From assembly GCA_964517495.1 (NCBI GenBank), contig CAZFER010000028.1:9547-73546 (forward strand): 64,000 bases of DNA, read 5' to 3'. Both the position numbers and the translations under genes were made by a program. The notes beneath the pieces are model-generated. The model ran no database searches. It was not told the origin of the DNA and saw only the letters and a list, made by a program, of their open reading frames with translations. The DNA is from CAZFER01 sp964517495. Its GTDB lineage: Bacteria; Hinthialibacterota; Hinthialibacteria; Hinthialibacterales; Hinthialibacteraceae. This document shows, one piece after another, positions 1-9,184 of this stretch. Each line of letters starts with the position of its first letter. Position 1 is the first letter of the stretch.

Positions 1-1838
1 CATAAATGAGTCAATTGGACAGGAACTTCCGATCGCACAGAGCCACTGCGCTGTGCATCATGACGATAATGGGACCACTCTTCTTCCCCAATATCTTCTT
101 GAACCTTGAGTGAATTCCATGCCGAGCCCTGCACCAATCGCTGATTATCAGGAATAGCTTTCCAAGAGTGTTTGAGATCATATCCGCTCATGACGTTAAA
201 TCCCGTCAGTATGACACCACCATAGCAAAAACATTGATGGGGAGGCATATAAAGCAATCCATTGGCGGGAACAAAGCCATGCCGGCAGGAAGCACGCAGC
301 CAATCCTGACGCATATGAGTGTCATCCATTAAATCAACAAATTCCACTCCTCGTTTGTTTTGCAATATAAAACGCTCGGTGGCTTTTCCGCGATAACATC
401 GAGGATGATGCCCTGGCGAAAGGATATTTTTCACACTTAACCGTTTTTTTTCTTCCCCAGTTCGAGGATCCAGGCCAACACAAACAAAAGGAAAAGAGGC
501 CCACGCCACATTCCTACCTGGTGAATGACTCACATCCACCCAGATTAAATTTTGAGCGCCGAATAAATCTTCTCCACTTCGCGGACCGCTCCAAAGATGT
601 TTACCTGATTCAGCATCAAATCCTTGTAAACCGTTCCTTGCCGATACAATCACTGAACCGTTATAAATCAAAAGATGTTGCCCAGAATTACAGGACGCAC
701 GCCATTTTTCTTCGCCATCCTCCAAATTAAGCGTTACAATCTCATTACCATTATGGTAGTAAACATATCCATTCTTTGTAGCTAAAGATTCATCCCTCAC
801 CTCTTTGACAGATTTCTTCCACAGTTCCTGGCCCGTTTTCCCATCGAAAACGATGATAGATTTGCCATTTTGTTTCGAACGCCGAGCAAGTGTTTTATTA
901 TGTAAATAAATGATGGCCATGCCTTGATCGACAACCATCTCCTGGGCATGGTCTGTATCTTTAAATGTACGTAAGATTTTACCTGTCGGCCCGTCTAGCA
1001 CAGATACAGGTTTTTCGTTTCCAAGAGAGGTGTAAACCAGTTCCCCATCCGCGACAAGAAGACGCTGAAGCGTTTGCCCTTGAGACACATCGCGTTTCCA
1101 AAGAAGTTTTCCGTTAAACGCATCGCGTGCCACCAGCCGCCATTGGGGAGGAACACCACGTGGCTGACCGATGATTCCTTCATCGACAATAAAAAAAATA
1201 CGCCCCTTTGCAGTGACCAGACAGGTTATGCTTGATGCAAATTCATGGCTACGGCACCACATAGGCCCGTTTTTCCATTGCATACGCTTTGGTGGCATGA
1301 CCCGCTTATCCTGGGCAACCGCGTTATTATCAGGTCCGTGCAAATAATGCGTCCATTCATCAATTTCATTCTGTTTTTGTTTGATTATTTGATTCCATGT
1401 ATTACCATCCTTATAATAAGCAATCCCTTGGGGAACAAGCACTCTCATTATTTCCTCGCGAGATAAATCGCCCATTTCATCAACAATCAGCAAGTTGACC
1501 AAATTATCCGCATACGGCAAACGATAGCCTTGCCAATGTTCCACGGAAACCTTGCCATACAAATCTAGCGATTTGAGATAATGCCGAGCTTGCGTTATTT
1601 CATTCGCATTGGTGTCCAGACCATGAACCAAGTATCGATCATTAATATAAAAATTTGAGGTCCATTCCCCATTATCGCATCCGACATGAACAATTAATCC
1701 ACCAGAAATCCCTGCTTTTTCCAATAGGTTTCCAACATCGATAGGGTCAGCTCGAATCTCAATCAATGCTGCATAATTAATGAGATTAACGAAAGTGAAG
1801 ATAGATATCCACTTTAAAAAATTCTTTTGCCAAAACAT
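1..1838 (-). CDS. Methyltransferase domain plus PQQ-type beta-propeller protein (3' end off window)
   Basis: Reading leftwards from ATG at 1838 there is an open frame of about 612 codons running off the window edge. It is preceded by an AGAGG ribosome site. The N-terminus has a hydrophobic signal-like segment (residues 8-25). A class I SAM methyltransferase motif I (VHVGCDNGEWTS, about residues 50-61) follows, with NLLIVDE as a likely motif IV. From about residue 150 there are repeated blade motifs such as DAFNGKLLWKR, DGPTGKIL, DGKTGQELWKK and DAESGKHLWSG, which are typical of BamB/PQQ-like propellers. The fusion is familiar from Planctomycetes-like genomes, but its substrate is unknown. It is probably exported and may bind or modify something in the periplasm; that is inference. 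Confidence 0.85.
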   Translation of the reverse strand, partial: MFWQKNFLKWISIFTFVNLINYAALIEIRADPIDVGNLLEKAGISGGLIVHVGCDNGEWTSNFYINDRYLVHGLDTNANEITQARHYLKSLDLYGKVSVEHWQGYRLPYADNLVNLLIVDEMGDLSREEIMRVLVPQGIAYYKDGNTWNQIIKQKQNEIDEWTHYLHGPDNNAVAQDKRVMPPKRMQWKNGPMWCRSHEFASSITCLVTAKGRIFFIVDEGIIGQPRGVPPQWRLVARDAFNGKLLWKRDVSQGQTLQRLLVADGELVYTSLGNEKPVSVLDGPTGKILRTFKDTDHAQEMVVDQGMAIIYLHNKTLARRSKQNGKSIIVFDGKTGQELWKKSVKEVRDESLATKNGYVYYHNGNEIVTLNLEDGEEKWRASCNSGQHLLIYNGSVIVSARNGLQGFDAESGKHLWSGPRSGEDLFGAQNLIWVDVSHSPGRNVAWASFPFVCVGLDPRTGEEKKRLSVKNILSPGHHPRCYRGKATERFILQNKRGVEFVDLMDDTHMRQDWLRASCRHGFVPANGLLYMPPHQCFCYGGVILTGFNVMSGYDLKHSWKAIPDNQRLVQGSAWNSLKVQEDIGEEEWSHYRHDAQRSGSVRSEVPVQLTHL

Positions 1839-2076
1839 AATAATTCCTCTCGTTATACATATAAAAAAATTAATGAAATTTAGCCAAACCGAAAAAATAC
1901 TATAATACAGAATGCACTTTCCTTTATTTTCCCATGTTTCTCCCTCCACGGTTAGACCGCTTTATTTCTGGCATGATAACATCAAATCCTTCTTACCAGA
2001 TAGAGATTGCATGTCAATAGGAATGAATATTTAGCGATAAAAAACAGATTCAAATGGATTTAATATTGTCTGTTGC

Positions 2077-2955
2077 TTACGGCGAAAAAAAGGCTATTAG
2101 TATTTTTGACAAAATTTGTTCACCATATTCATTGGCATGAACCACATCACGGTAAAAACGATGAGGATGAACATTCGATGATCGAATATATTCTGCCCAG
2201 GGTGTTGTCATATCCAGATAGGCACAATGCTCCTCTGCGGCAAGTTCTTTCAATGCTTTGCCATAAGCCCCTGTCCCTGAATGACCAGCCTTGGCTAATG
2301 CATCAGGATCGCGCGGATCAACAGTGCCAAACACACCAGTGCAAAGAAGAATCTCGACATCTGGCAAGCCGGCACGTATGTGGTGTATAACCTCTCGTAT
2401 ACTCGCAATGTCTTTCTGGCTAATACCTCCAATAAAAACCAGATCCGGCTTTCGTGGAATAACATTCCGGGAAATTCTCTCTTCTTCTTTGTAGTGCTGG
2501 CAGCCCCCACCTCCCCGCACATAAACCGTAGCTTTTATCGCCGCTTTAGGGTAAGCCGCCTGTAATTTTGCCACCCATCCAGCGCGCATGGTATCGTTGA
2601 CGATGCTATCCCCTAATGCCAACACGTGAAGTTTCCCACCTTCTGTCAGAATCTGCCGAGTACGCTGAAGGTTGCTCCAATCTTGAGAAATCTTGCGAAA
2701 TTCACCCCTCGGCATTTCATTTTGAATGGTCTCAATCTGCTTTAGAGACCGGCGTGGCGATTGAAAAATGTAGTAACCTTCTTCTTTCGCTTGATTGCTT
2801 GAAGATGGTATATCAGGAGGATACTTTGCAGGTAATGCCCCTTTCCCGGGAAAAGTTACCGGAGAGTCTTTCATCATATCTGCATGGCCAGAGCCTGCAA
2901 AAAACATGATGAAAAAGGTTAATATTAAGGAAAAGGTTAATAAAATTCGTCTCAT
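2077..2955 (-). CDS. Secreted SGNH/GDSL-family hydrolase
   Basis: A 292-residue protein with a clear signal peptide (hydrophobic residues 4-21, cleavage near GHA-D). The SGNH block I is ALGDSIVND (about residue 116), with the catalytic Ser in GDS. A likely block III follows in FIGGISQKD. The C-terminal DVVHANEYGEQIL supplies the block V region with the catalytic His. The family hydrolyses esters, often on acetylated polysaccharides, in the periplasm or outside the cell; the substrate here cannot be read from sequence. Block III has Ser where Asn is usual, so activity should be treated as probable rather than certain. Confidence 0.8.
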   Translation of the reverse strand: MRRILLTFSLILTFFIMFFAGSGHADMMKDSPVTFPGKGALPAKYPPDIPSSSNQAKEEGYYIFQSPRRSLKQIETIQNEMPRGEFRKISQDWSNLQRTRQILTEGGKLHVLALGDSIVNDTMRAGWVAKLQAAYPKAAIKATVYVRGGGGCQHYKEEERISRNVIPRKPDLVFIGGISQKDIASIREVIHHIRAGLPDVEILLCTGVFGTVDPRDPDALAKAGHSGTGAYGKALKELAAEEHCAYLDMTTPWAEYIRSSNVHPHRFYRDVVHANEYGEQILSKILIAFFSP

Positions 2956-3030
2956 ACTGAATTGCCCCTTTCGTTTAATGTCGGGGACGGAAGGATCATC
3001 AGCAAGTTCAGTAAATTGAAGGCATTATAG

Positions 3031-3106
3031 TGGTGAGGGAGCTGGGGCTCGAACCCAGGACCCTCTGCTTAAAAGGCAGATGCTCTACCGACTGAGCTAC
3101 TCCCCC
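3031..3106 (-). tRNA. tRNA-Lys (anticodon UUU)
   Basis: Read on the minus strand, this 76-nt segment folds as a cloverleaf. The acceptor stem GGGGGAG pairs with CTCCCTC (one G-U). The D-arm is GCTC..GAGC and the anticodon stem is TCTGC/GCAGA around loop CTTTTAA, giving anticodon TTT. The T-arm contains GGTTCGAGCCC. Discriminator A and CCA are encoded. It sits alone between protein genes. Confidence 0.97.
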
Positions 3107-3181
3107 ACTTTTTTTCCCGAAGAGAAAAAGTATAACGTTCAAAATCGATGCGGCAACCCTTATGTGGCCATTTTTTTAGGT

Positions 3182-3745
3182 TTATCGCCGTACAAAACGT
3201 GCGCCACCCCAATCCGCATGATCAGAATTGCTGGTATCACCGCCAATGGTTGTTTTCAAATTTAATGTTTTTATATCCCTCACATCGACAAGAATCCGCC
3301 GGGGTGCCATTTTGGGTGTCAAAATGGGTGATTCATATAATACGGTTCCATCCCCAATGACCAAAAACTGAACAGACCCTGGCTTATCATCGGTAATTTC
3401 ATCATCGATGCCCACATCTGAGATAAAATGGGTATATCCACTGGGAACATTGACGGAAATTTCAGTCTCCGCATGCACCCCAAGTCCTTTCGCATACCAT
3501 TTATCCTGAATCAAGAGGCTGTTTCCATCGGTGGATTGATCCAATTGCGGCTCTTTCCATTCAAATTTGATTACATTTAAATCTTCCATATCGCTGACAT
3601 AAATCTCACCTGAAGGGCTGAATATCCAGATGCAAAGCAGCACAACACAGATCACTACAATTAATGACCATTTCAGATGCTTATGACTCGAATAATCAAT
3701 ACCCAGTCCAAATGATTCATTTGAAGAAGCAGGAACTTCTTTCAT
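3182..3745 (-). CDS. Membrane-anchored NPCBM-domain protein
   Basis: A 187-residue protein with one transmembrane helix (about residues 27-45). The C-terminal two thirds match the NPCBM (novel putative carbohydrate-binding module) pattern: GLGVHA, a VGIDDE stretch, VQFLVIGDGTVLYES, VDVRDIKTLNL and a closing SDHADWGGARF. The family is usually attached to glycoside hydrolases or secreted enzymes and is thought to bind sugars. Its ATG overlaps the end of the upstream gene by four bases (ATGA), so the two are translationally coupled and probably act together at the membrane. Confidence 0.85.
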   Translation of the reverse strand: MKEVPASSNESFGLGIDYSSHKHLKWSLIVVICVVLLCIWIFSPSGEIYVSDMEDLNVIKFEWKEPQLDQSTDGNSLLIQDKWYAKGLGVHAETEISVNVPSGYTHFISDVGIDDEITDDKPGSVQFLVIGDGTVLYESPILTPKMAPRRILVDVRDIKTLNLKTTIGGDTSNSDHADWGGARFVRR

Positions 3746-4545
3746 TCAACCGCCTCCCTCACCTGTTCTGATTTTTTGATCAACTTTTCATAATTAATGG
3801 ATAATTTCATTCCGGCAAAATTACCTTTCATGAGGATCAATTCATCGGTTTCCGGATCAAAATTAAGATTGACATCCGCTTTACCTTTATTTTGATCTTC
3901 ACCCAAATCGTCACCACCTACAAGACGATAGGTGTATTTAAGAATCACCTGATCATTTTCGGTTTCAATCGAACCGGGGATTCCCAACCCCTTTAGAATT
4001 TTATCACGTTTTGGTGGCCGCAATACCTGTTCAGAATACACCTCGCTATCTCCATAAACACGTCGTTTTTTGGTATCAACCTCCGCACTCCCCAATGATC
4101 GAAATGATAGCGTTAAAAAGTCTTCTGGAACAATGTATAGAAATATGGGTGAAAGGGAAATGGAATTCAATTTATCTTTTTGATTAAAACGAAAAGTGAA
4201 CATAAGAGGCTTTTCTTTTTGTAGCTGGTTATCTTTAACCACTTTTTCGAAAACATAGGTCCAGGATTTCTTTTCTGAATGTTCTTCCTTGCGGCTGGCA
4301 TCTATCTTGGCCAAATATCGAATATCCTTGCTATACAGCATCGGTTTTTTAAAATGAAGCGTATAATGTTGATCAACTTCCACTTCGAAATAGCGGTCAA
4401 ATTCTTTCAATTGATTTTTAAAAGCGAGTAGTCGCAAATATACACATCCCGATACGAACAACAAGATTAAAACGGAGCACAATATACCCAAACCATAGTT
4501 GGTCTTTATGGCTTTGTTCTTTACTGGTTGATCTTTACCACACAT
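3742..4545 (-). CDS. Single-pass membrane protein of unknown function
   Basis: A 267-residue protein with a positively charged N-terminus, one transmembrane helix (about residues 17-38) and a soluble domain rich in Lys and Glu. No family was recognised. The extracytoplasmic part has alternating beta-type segments (HYTLHFKKPM, LMFTFRFNQ, VNLNFDPETDELILMKG). It overlaps the downstream NPCBM gene by four bases, so the pair forms a small operon. It might be a lipid- or sugar-binding envelope protein, but nothing in the sequence decides this. Confidence 0.75.
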   Translation of the reverse strand: MCGKDQPVKNKAIKTNYGLGILCSVLILLFVSGCVYLRLLAFKNQLKEFDRYFEVEVDQHYTLHFKKPMLYSKDIRYLAKIDASRKEEHSEKKSWTYVFEKVVKDNQLQKEKPLMFTFRFNQKDKLNSISLSPIFLYIVPEDFLTLSFRSLGSAEVDTKKRRVYGDSEVYSEQVLRPPKRDKILKGLGIPGSIETENDQVILKYTYRLVGGDDLGEDQNKGKADVNLNFDPETDELILMKGNFAGMKLSINYEKLIKKSEQVREAVE

Positions 4546-4670
4546 AAATAAACACCTTTAGACAATGTCATCTCATATTAAGTTTTGCTATTCTCATTCG
4601 TCAACATGAATAATCAATCTCTTTAGGCTTTTCAAATAGGGTGAAGCATGATTAGACTATGCTAATATAG

Positions 4671-4676
4671 TATAAT
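4671..4676 (+). promoter_or_regulatory. Candidate -10 box for the cupin gene
   Basis: A perfect TATAAT hexamer lies 41 bases before the cupin start codon in AT-rich sequence. No good -35 box stands at 17 bases, so this is a tentative promoter call. Confidence 0.35.
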
Positions 4677-4717
4677 TCATCAATTTTGAGTACGTTTGGA
4701 TAAAAGAGGAAAATAGA

Positions 4718-5086
4718 ATGAACGAAACCATTACCGCCAAAAAACATGTTGTGCGCCGGCTCGATGAAGTGGAACCGACTCCCTGCCCTTGTGGCAGCAG
4801 TACGCGTTTGTTGACTGCTCCCAGCTCTCCAGAGGTGGGTTTACACGTCACCCATATTCAGGATTCCAAAAAGCATTATCACAAAAACACCACCGAAGCC
4901 TATTATATCCTGGAAGGGCATGGCTATCTCGAAATCGATGACGAAACGGTTGAAGTATCACCTGGCACCAGCGTATTAATACCTAAAGGCACTCCACATC
5001 GCGGCTATGGTGATTTCAAAACCATCGTTGTTTGTGTCCCCGCATTTGACGCCAGCGATGAATATCTCGTCGACGAACAAGAATAG
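4718..5086 (+). CDS. Small cupin-fold protein
   Basis: A 122-residue single-domain cupin. Motif 1 is visible as KHYHKNTTEAYYILEGHGYLEI, with two His and Glu as the metal ligands, and motif 2 as PGTSVLIPKGTPHRGYG with the third His. Proteins like this bind a divalent metal and act as isomerases, dioxygenases or sensors; the specific reaction is not evident. The start has an AGAGGA ribosome site seven bases upstream, and a TATAAT box lies at 4671-4676. The N-terminal CPCGSS is cysteine-rich and unusual for so small a cupin. Confidence 0.85.
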   Translation: MNETITAKKHVVRRLDEVEPTPCPCGSSTRLLTAPSSPEVGLHVTHIQDSKKHYHKNTTEAYYILEGHGYLEIDDETVEVSPGTSVLIPKGTPHRGYGDFKTIVVCVPAFDASDEYLVDEQE

Positions 5087-5111
5087 CCAATTTTCTCAAA
5101 TTCTCGATGTT

Positions 5112-6938
5112 TCAGGGCTTAAGGCGAATTTGATCAATCAATTCACCGGTAAAGCCGTAAACATACAAAATCACATTGGGGCCATCCACATCGAGAAGAA
5201 GATAGTTGGTTTGTGTACTAAATGAGCGCACCAGGTTTGACCAGGGGACGCTTTTGTTCTGAGCATAGAAAGGTGCCCCTGCGCCACCGGATACAATATG
5301 CCAGACCGGTGAATCAAAGTCCGCATTCACGGTTGAATCAATCAACGTGCAACTGAAGTTATGCTCATCTCCAAAAACGCCCGCACAGGCTTTTCCTGTT
5401 GCAACAAAGGCCTTCCAAATTTCATCGCGCCGCTTGACCACGTATCGACGGTCAATACCCTTATTATCTTTTGGATATCCCCCGGAATACCACATGGCGT
5501 CATGAACATGTCCGCCGTTGGGAAACATGGGCTCCTGGGCGAGCAAAAAGAGATGTTGGATGGATGAGTCATTTGCCGAGGATTGAAAGACCTGTTTCAA
5601 CCATTCAAATTGCTTGTCGAGCACATAGCCTTCAAGATTGGCGCCATATTTTTCCGGCTGGCTGCACCACCAATAGTTATTGTTCATCACCACAAAACGG
5701 CAATGGGCATAGTCAAAATAGTAGACATTTTCATCATACGTGGGAGCACCATCCGTTTCGGATTCTGGACCGTTAGTGGGATTAACAAACGCCTCAGCGA
5801 AAAGCGCTTCGGCACTCTCATCCCCTTCTTTATCCAGTGATACCAAGGCCCCTAATTCATCGGCATATACGTCAATCAGTGCTTCATGGTTTCCCATTAT
5901 TTCATAAATGGGAAGGTAATGCCCAGCAGGTTCCACCGATTTTTTAAATGCGTTCAGTTGCATTTCAAAATCCAAAACGCTGGTGGTATAACCGTTGATC
6001 AAGTCCCCTGTATGAATGATAAAATCAGCCCCTTTGTTAAACGCATCATTGGTAAACCGTTCCATCACCTTAAAATTCACTCCCTCATACGAGCGTTCTC
6101 CACCACCAACGCCTTCGCGGCTGTCCCCCATGGTGGCAAATCGGAATTTGGATAGATTCCTGGCGGGAGTGCAGAAAAAGTGTTCACGTGTTTCACTCTG
6201 CAGGTCATTATGAACAATCTCAATTCGATAAACGTACTTTTTACCGGGTTCCAAATCACTAATCTCAAGTTCATGATGTGTTCGTTGTTCATTACCCGTT
6301 GAATAGGAATGTGTTCCTACATACGCATTTCCTGTTGTGGCAAGATCAGTATCCCAAGATAATATGGCGCTGGTTTCAGTTACTTGATCCACAAACGGCC
6401 CTTCGATCACGGTGGGAATCCGTTTATCCCCACGAAATGCAAAGCGCGAATCAAAGAAATAAGACCGTGAGCTATGAGGATTGTAAACCTCTAATCGATA
6501 GACAACCACACCGCCATCTTTTTCTTTCATCCCTGTCGCGTCCACATTTTCTTGCATCAAATCCGCAAGGTTTATAGTAATGGAGTGTTCTTGTACAAGC
6601 TCATCCATTCGTTCTCTCGCTGTTTTCCGATAACGTGCCTGAGGCAAGACTTGATCAGGCTGATACGTGCCATAATAAACAGTGGCAGCAGGACACGCCA
6701 TTTCGGTCTTAAACGATAGGGTGGCAAGGTATTTTTCCAATATCTCTATCTCTGGCGTGCCTACGAAAACCAATGCATTTCGTTCTTTCTTGGTCATGGT
6801 GGAAGGCATTTGCGGCTTCTCTCCAACCTTGCCACGATAGGAAAGGATGTTCTCACACGCATACACAAATGGAACAACGATCAAACAGCATAAGATAACG
6901 ATGTTAAAGTAGATTATATTTGGGCATTTTTTAAACAT
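5112..6938 (-). CDS. Secreted metallophosphoesterase with N-terminal fibronectin-like domain
   Basis: The start at 6938 is chosen over a longer frame because an AAGGAG site stands just upstream and a signal sequence begins there; 608 residues result. The signal ends at VYA-C, so it could be a lipoprotein. A purple-acid-phosphatase-like Fn3 domain (around residues 190-260, with SAILSWDTDLAT and YRIEI) precedes the calcineurin-like phosphoesterase domain. The metal motifs run GDSREG (about 274), HTGDLING, GNHE (about 348) and a late GDEHN (about 521). The last motif is normally GHxH, so one ligand position is altered. It probably releases phosphate from an extracellular ester. Confidence 0.85.
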   Translation of the reverse strand: MFKKCPNIIYFNIVILCCLIVVPFVYACENILSYRGKVGEKPQMPSTMTKKERNALVFVGTPEIEILEKYLATLSFKTEMACPAATVYYGTYQPDQVLPQARYRKTARERMDELVQEHSITINLADLMQENVDATGMKEKDGGVVVYRLEVYNPHSSRSYFFDSRFAFRGDKRIPTVIEGPFVDQVTETSAILSWDTDLATTGNAYVGTHSYSTGNEQRTHHELEISDLEPGKKYVYRIEIVHNDLQSETREHFFCTPARNLSKFRFATMGDSREGVGGGERSYEGVNFKVMERFTNDAFNKGADFIIHTGDLINGYTTSVLDFEMQLNAFKKSVEPAGHYLPIYEIMGNHEALIDVYADELGALVSLDKEGDESAEALFAEAFVNPTNGPESETDGAPTYDENVYYFDYAHCRFVVMNNNYWWCSQPEKYGANLEGYVLDKQFEWLKQVFQSSANDSSIQHLFLLAQEPMFPNGGHVHDAMWYSGGYPKDNKGIDRRYVVKRRDEIWKAFVATGKACAGVFGDEHNFSCTLIDSTVNADFDSPVWHIVSGGAGAPFYAQNKSVPWSNLVRSFSTQTNYLLLDVDGPNVILYVYGFTGELIDQIRLKP

Positions 6939-7161
6939 GGAAGCTCCTTTATTTTCCCTCTGTAATAAAAACAATAATACGAATTTTATCCTTAATCCTT
7001 TTGTCAATAAACCTTAAACCAATTTACGCGCAGACTTTTTTTGTGAAACTTTTATTAAGAAATATAAACAAAAACAGAAGTTTATCATCACAAAACTCTA
7101 ACATCTTTTTGTTAATGTATCAAACATATCAATTTATTTCATTTCGAAAGGAGTTATTTGT

Positions 7162-8421
7162 ATGAAGAGAGCATTGATTTGTTTGGCAGGTGTTTTATTA
7201 CTGGCATCTGTCACGAGTGTACAGGCACAAGAGACGACCATTGTGTTCCAACAGGGTGTACATGGTTATGAGGGTCTTAGTGACTTGTTCGTCCGCAGTG
7301 GTGGACCCGACAATAATTTCGAAGGCCGTGCTGAATGGGAATGGGACGGTGAAGACGGTGGAGTGAACTTTGCATTGTTGTGGTTCCAAGACATCATCGG
7401 AACCGGTGAAAATCAAATTCCACCTGAAGCTGAAATCATTCAAGCTGAACTGCAAACCTATATCTCCAACAGTGGAAGCAGCAGCCAATTTTCAACCATT
7501 TATAGTCTGTTGGTGGATTGGGATCCTGATACAGTAACGTATAATTCCATTTTTGGTGGTGAACCCGTTGCTGGCACTCATTTCGCTGCAGAGCCTTCCC
7601 TGCAAGTATTTCATGATAGCGCAGGAAATCCATGGTTCGCTGATTTAACGGCACACATTCAAGCATTTGTTGACGGAATGGATAACAAAGGTTTCGTCAT
7701 TGTTCCTGATGTATTGCACACCAACGGTTTTGGCCATGTCGCTTCTGAAGCCGGAGAATTAGGTGCTACATCATTAACCGTCGAAACACCCGGTAAAACG
7801 TATAACTTCGAGCTCGGGAAAGACGGATACGAAGGATTACAAGATGCCTGGATCGGTAACGAAGACGAAGATTTCATCACCCCGTTCGGTGAAGATATTA
7901 TTATGGATATCGACAACAATGCCGTTGATGATGTTCGATTCGGACTTATTCGTTTTGATGATATTTTTGGTGATGGTCCTAACCAAATTCCCACGGGAAC
8001 CGAAATTACTTCCGCTCAACTCAAAGTTGTGATTGTGGATACCGGCAGCAATCCCATGGTCCGGGAAATTCTTCCTCATACAGCAGAATTCCAAGGTATT
8101 CAAATCAATACGTTCTTCGATGAAAAAACCGTCACGTTTGAAAATTTCGTTGATGACGGCTTTTTCCCACAAATTGACGTTGAAGTGGGTGCCGAGGTTG
8201 TGGCTGAAATTGATGGTGGACTCGCCGGTGCTCAAGAAGTTGATGTCACCAGCAGTGTCCAAAAATGGTCCGATGGTGAACTGGAAAATTACGGCTGGAT
8301 TTTAGAACCCGGTGGAAGTGGTGGCGTGAATATGATCGCTAAAGAAGCCGCTTTTCACACACCAAAATTGGTGGTCACATACACCGGTGGAACCAGCGTG
8401 GAAGATTACCAACTCTATTAA
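7162..8421 (+). CDS. Secreted protein with two DNRLRE-type (CBM96-like) domains
   Basis: A 419-residue protein with a typical signal peptide (cleavage after VQAQ) and an AAGGAG ribosome site. Two similar halves follow, each opening with an FxxGxxGYEGLxD motif (residues about 29 and 217). Each also carries a FALLWFQDI/FGLIRFDDI strand and an NQIPxxxEIxxAxL strand. This pattern fits the DNRLRE/disaggregatase-related beta-sandwich family, some members of which bind carbohydrate. There is no catalytic domain. The last nine residues (TSVEDYQLY) resemble the C-termini of two other secreted proteins in this window. A strong hairpin terminator follows the stop codon. Confidence 0.8.
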   Translation: MKRALICLAGVLLLASVTSVQAQETTIVFQQGVHGYEGLSDLFVRSGGPDNNFEGRAEWEWDGEDGGVNFALLWFQDIIGTGENQIPPEAEIIQAELQTYISNSGSSSQFSTIYSLLVDWDPDTVTYNSIFGGEPVAGTHFAAEPSLQVFHDSAGNPWFADLTAHIQAFVDGMDNKGFVIVPDVLHTNGFGHVASEAGELGATSLTVETPGKTYNFELGKDGYEGLQDAWIGNEDEDFITPFGEDIIMDIDNNAVDDVRFGLIRFDDIFGDGPNQIPTGTEITSAQLKVVIVDTGSNPMVREILPHTAEFQGIQINTFFDEKTVTFENFVDDGFFPQIDVEVGAEVVAEIDGGLAGAQEVDVTSSVQKWSDGELENYGWILEPGGSGGVNMIAKEAAFHTPKLVVTYTGGTSVEDYQLY

Positions 8422-8456
8422 TCCATAATATCTTGAGCACTTTAAATTGAAATTCA

Positions 8457-8491
8457 GTCACTGGGCAATCATAAGTTGCCCAGTGACATTT
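8457..8491 (+). terminator. Rho-independent terminator after the DNRLRE gene
   Basis: A perfect 12-bp stem (GTCACTGGGCAA pairing with TTGCCCAGTGAC) with a 7-base loop is followed by ATTTTG. It separates the DNRLRE gene from the pseudopilin gene. Confidence 0.85.
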
Positions 8492-8544
8492 TGCCTTGAA
8501 ATAATAAGTGCAATGGAATGGTAATAAAAAATGAGGAGTACAAA

Positions 8545-9126
8545 ATGAATAATAAACTCGCTTTTACCTTGATTGAATTGCTTATCGTTGTAGCCATTAT
8601 CGGGATATTAGCCGCGATTGCAGTCCCCAACTTTCTTAATGCCCAATTACGAGCAAAAATCTCCCGTGTCCATGCCGACCAACGCTCCGTAGCAACCGCC
8701 TTGGAACAATACATGTTGGATTGGAATAGTTATGTTGAAGACCATGACTATCCTTCAACTCAAAGTCAACGAGGATTATTTCGTTTAACATCCCCAATGC
8801 CTTATATGTCAACATTGCCGTTGGATCCTTTCCCTTCCCGTAAAGAACAAGCCAGCGAAGGAAATCCCCACTATGAATTCGGATCTGGAAATGCCAGCAC
8901 TCCCGGCAAACAATGGCCAGCTCAAGCGTATGTCATGATTTCGCCTGGTCCAAACATGGATGAAGAAGTATCTGGAAACGATGGTTTTCCCTTCACAACA
9001 CTCATTAAGAGTTTTGATGTATCAAACGGTCTTAAAAGCGATGGTGATATCGTCCGCTTAGGGGGAAATTACAACGGTGGGTTCATCATCATTGACGGTA
9101 AACAAATTGGATATTCGCGCCGCTAA
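8545..9126 (+). CDS. Type II secretion/type IV pilin-like pseudopilin
   Basis: The start at 8545 follows a GAGGAG ribosome site and gives 193 residues. The short basic leader MNNKLA is followed by the prepilin signature FTLIELLIVVAIIGILAAIA, with Glu at mature position 5 and a likely peptidase cut before Phe. The helix continues into VPNFLNAQLRAKISR, as in GspG-like major pseudopilins. The C-terminal domain contains FPFTTLIKSFDVSNGLKSDGDI and a final GGFIIIDGKQIGYSRR. There are no other secretion or pilus genes nearby, so the assembly machinery must lie elsewhere. Confidence 0.85.
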   Translation: MNNKLAFTLIELLIVVAIIGILAAIAVPNFLNAQLRAKISRVHADQRSVATALEQYMLDWNSYVEDHDYPSTQSQRGLFRLTSPMPYMSTLPLDPFPSRKEQASEGNPHYEFGSGNASTPGKQWPAQAYVMISPGPNMDEEVSGNDGFPFTTLIKSFDVSNGLKSDGDIVRLGGNYNGGFIIIDGKQIGYSRR

Positions 9127-9149
9127 TTAATGTTTATATATCTAACTCA

Positions 9150-9179
9150 AAAAAGCGGGGTTTTAATGCCTCGCTTTTT
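9150..9179. terminator. Bidirectional terminator between convergent genes
   Basis: An 11-bp stem (AAAAAGCGGGG with CCTCGCTTTTT, one G-U pair) and an 8-base loop, with A-run and T-run flanks. It serves the pseudopilin gene on the plus strand and the FG-GAP gene on the minus strand. Confidence 0.85.
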
Positions 9180-9184
9180 CAACT

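Noticed and set aside
2073..2390. Plus-strand frames across the SGNH gene
   Set aside because: Shadows of the minus-strand gene, with no signals of their own.
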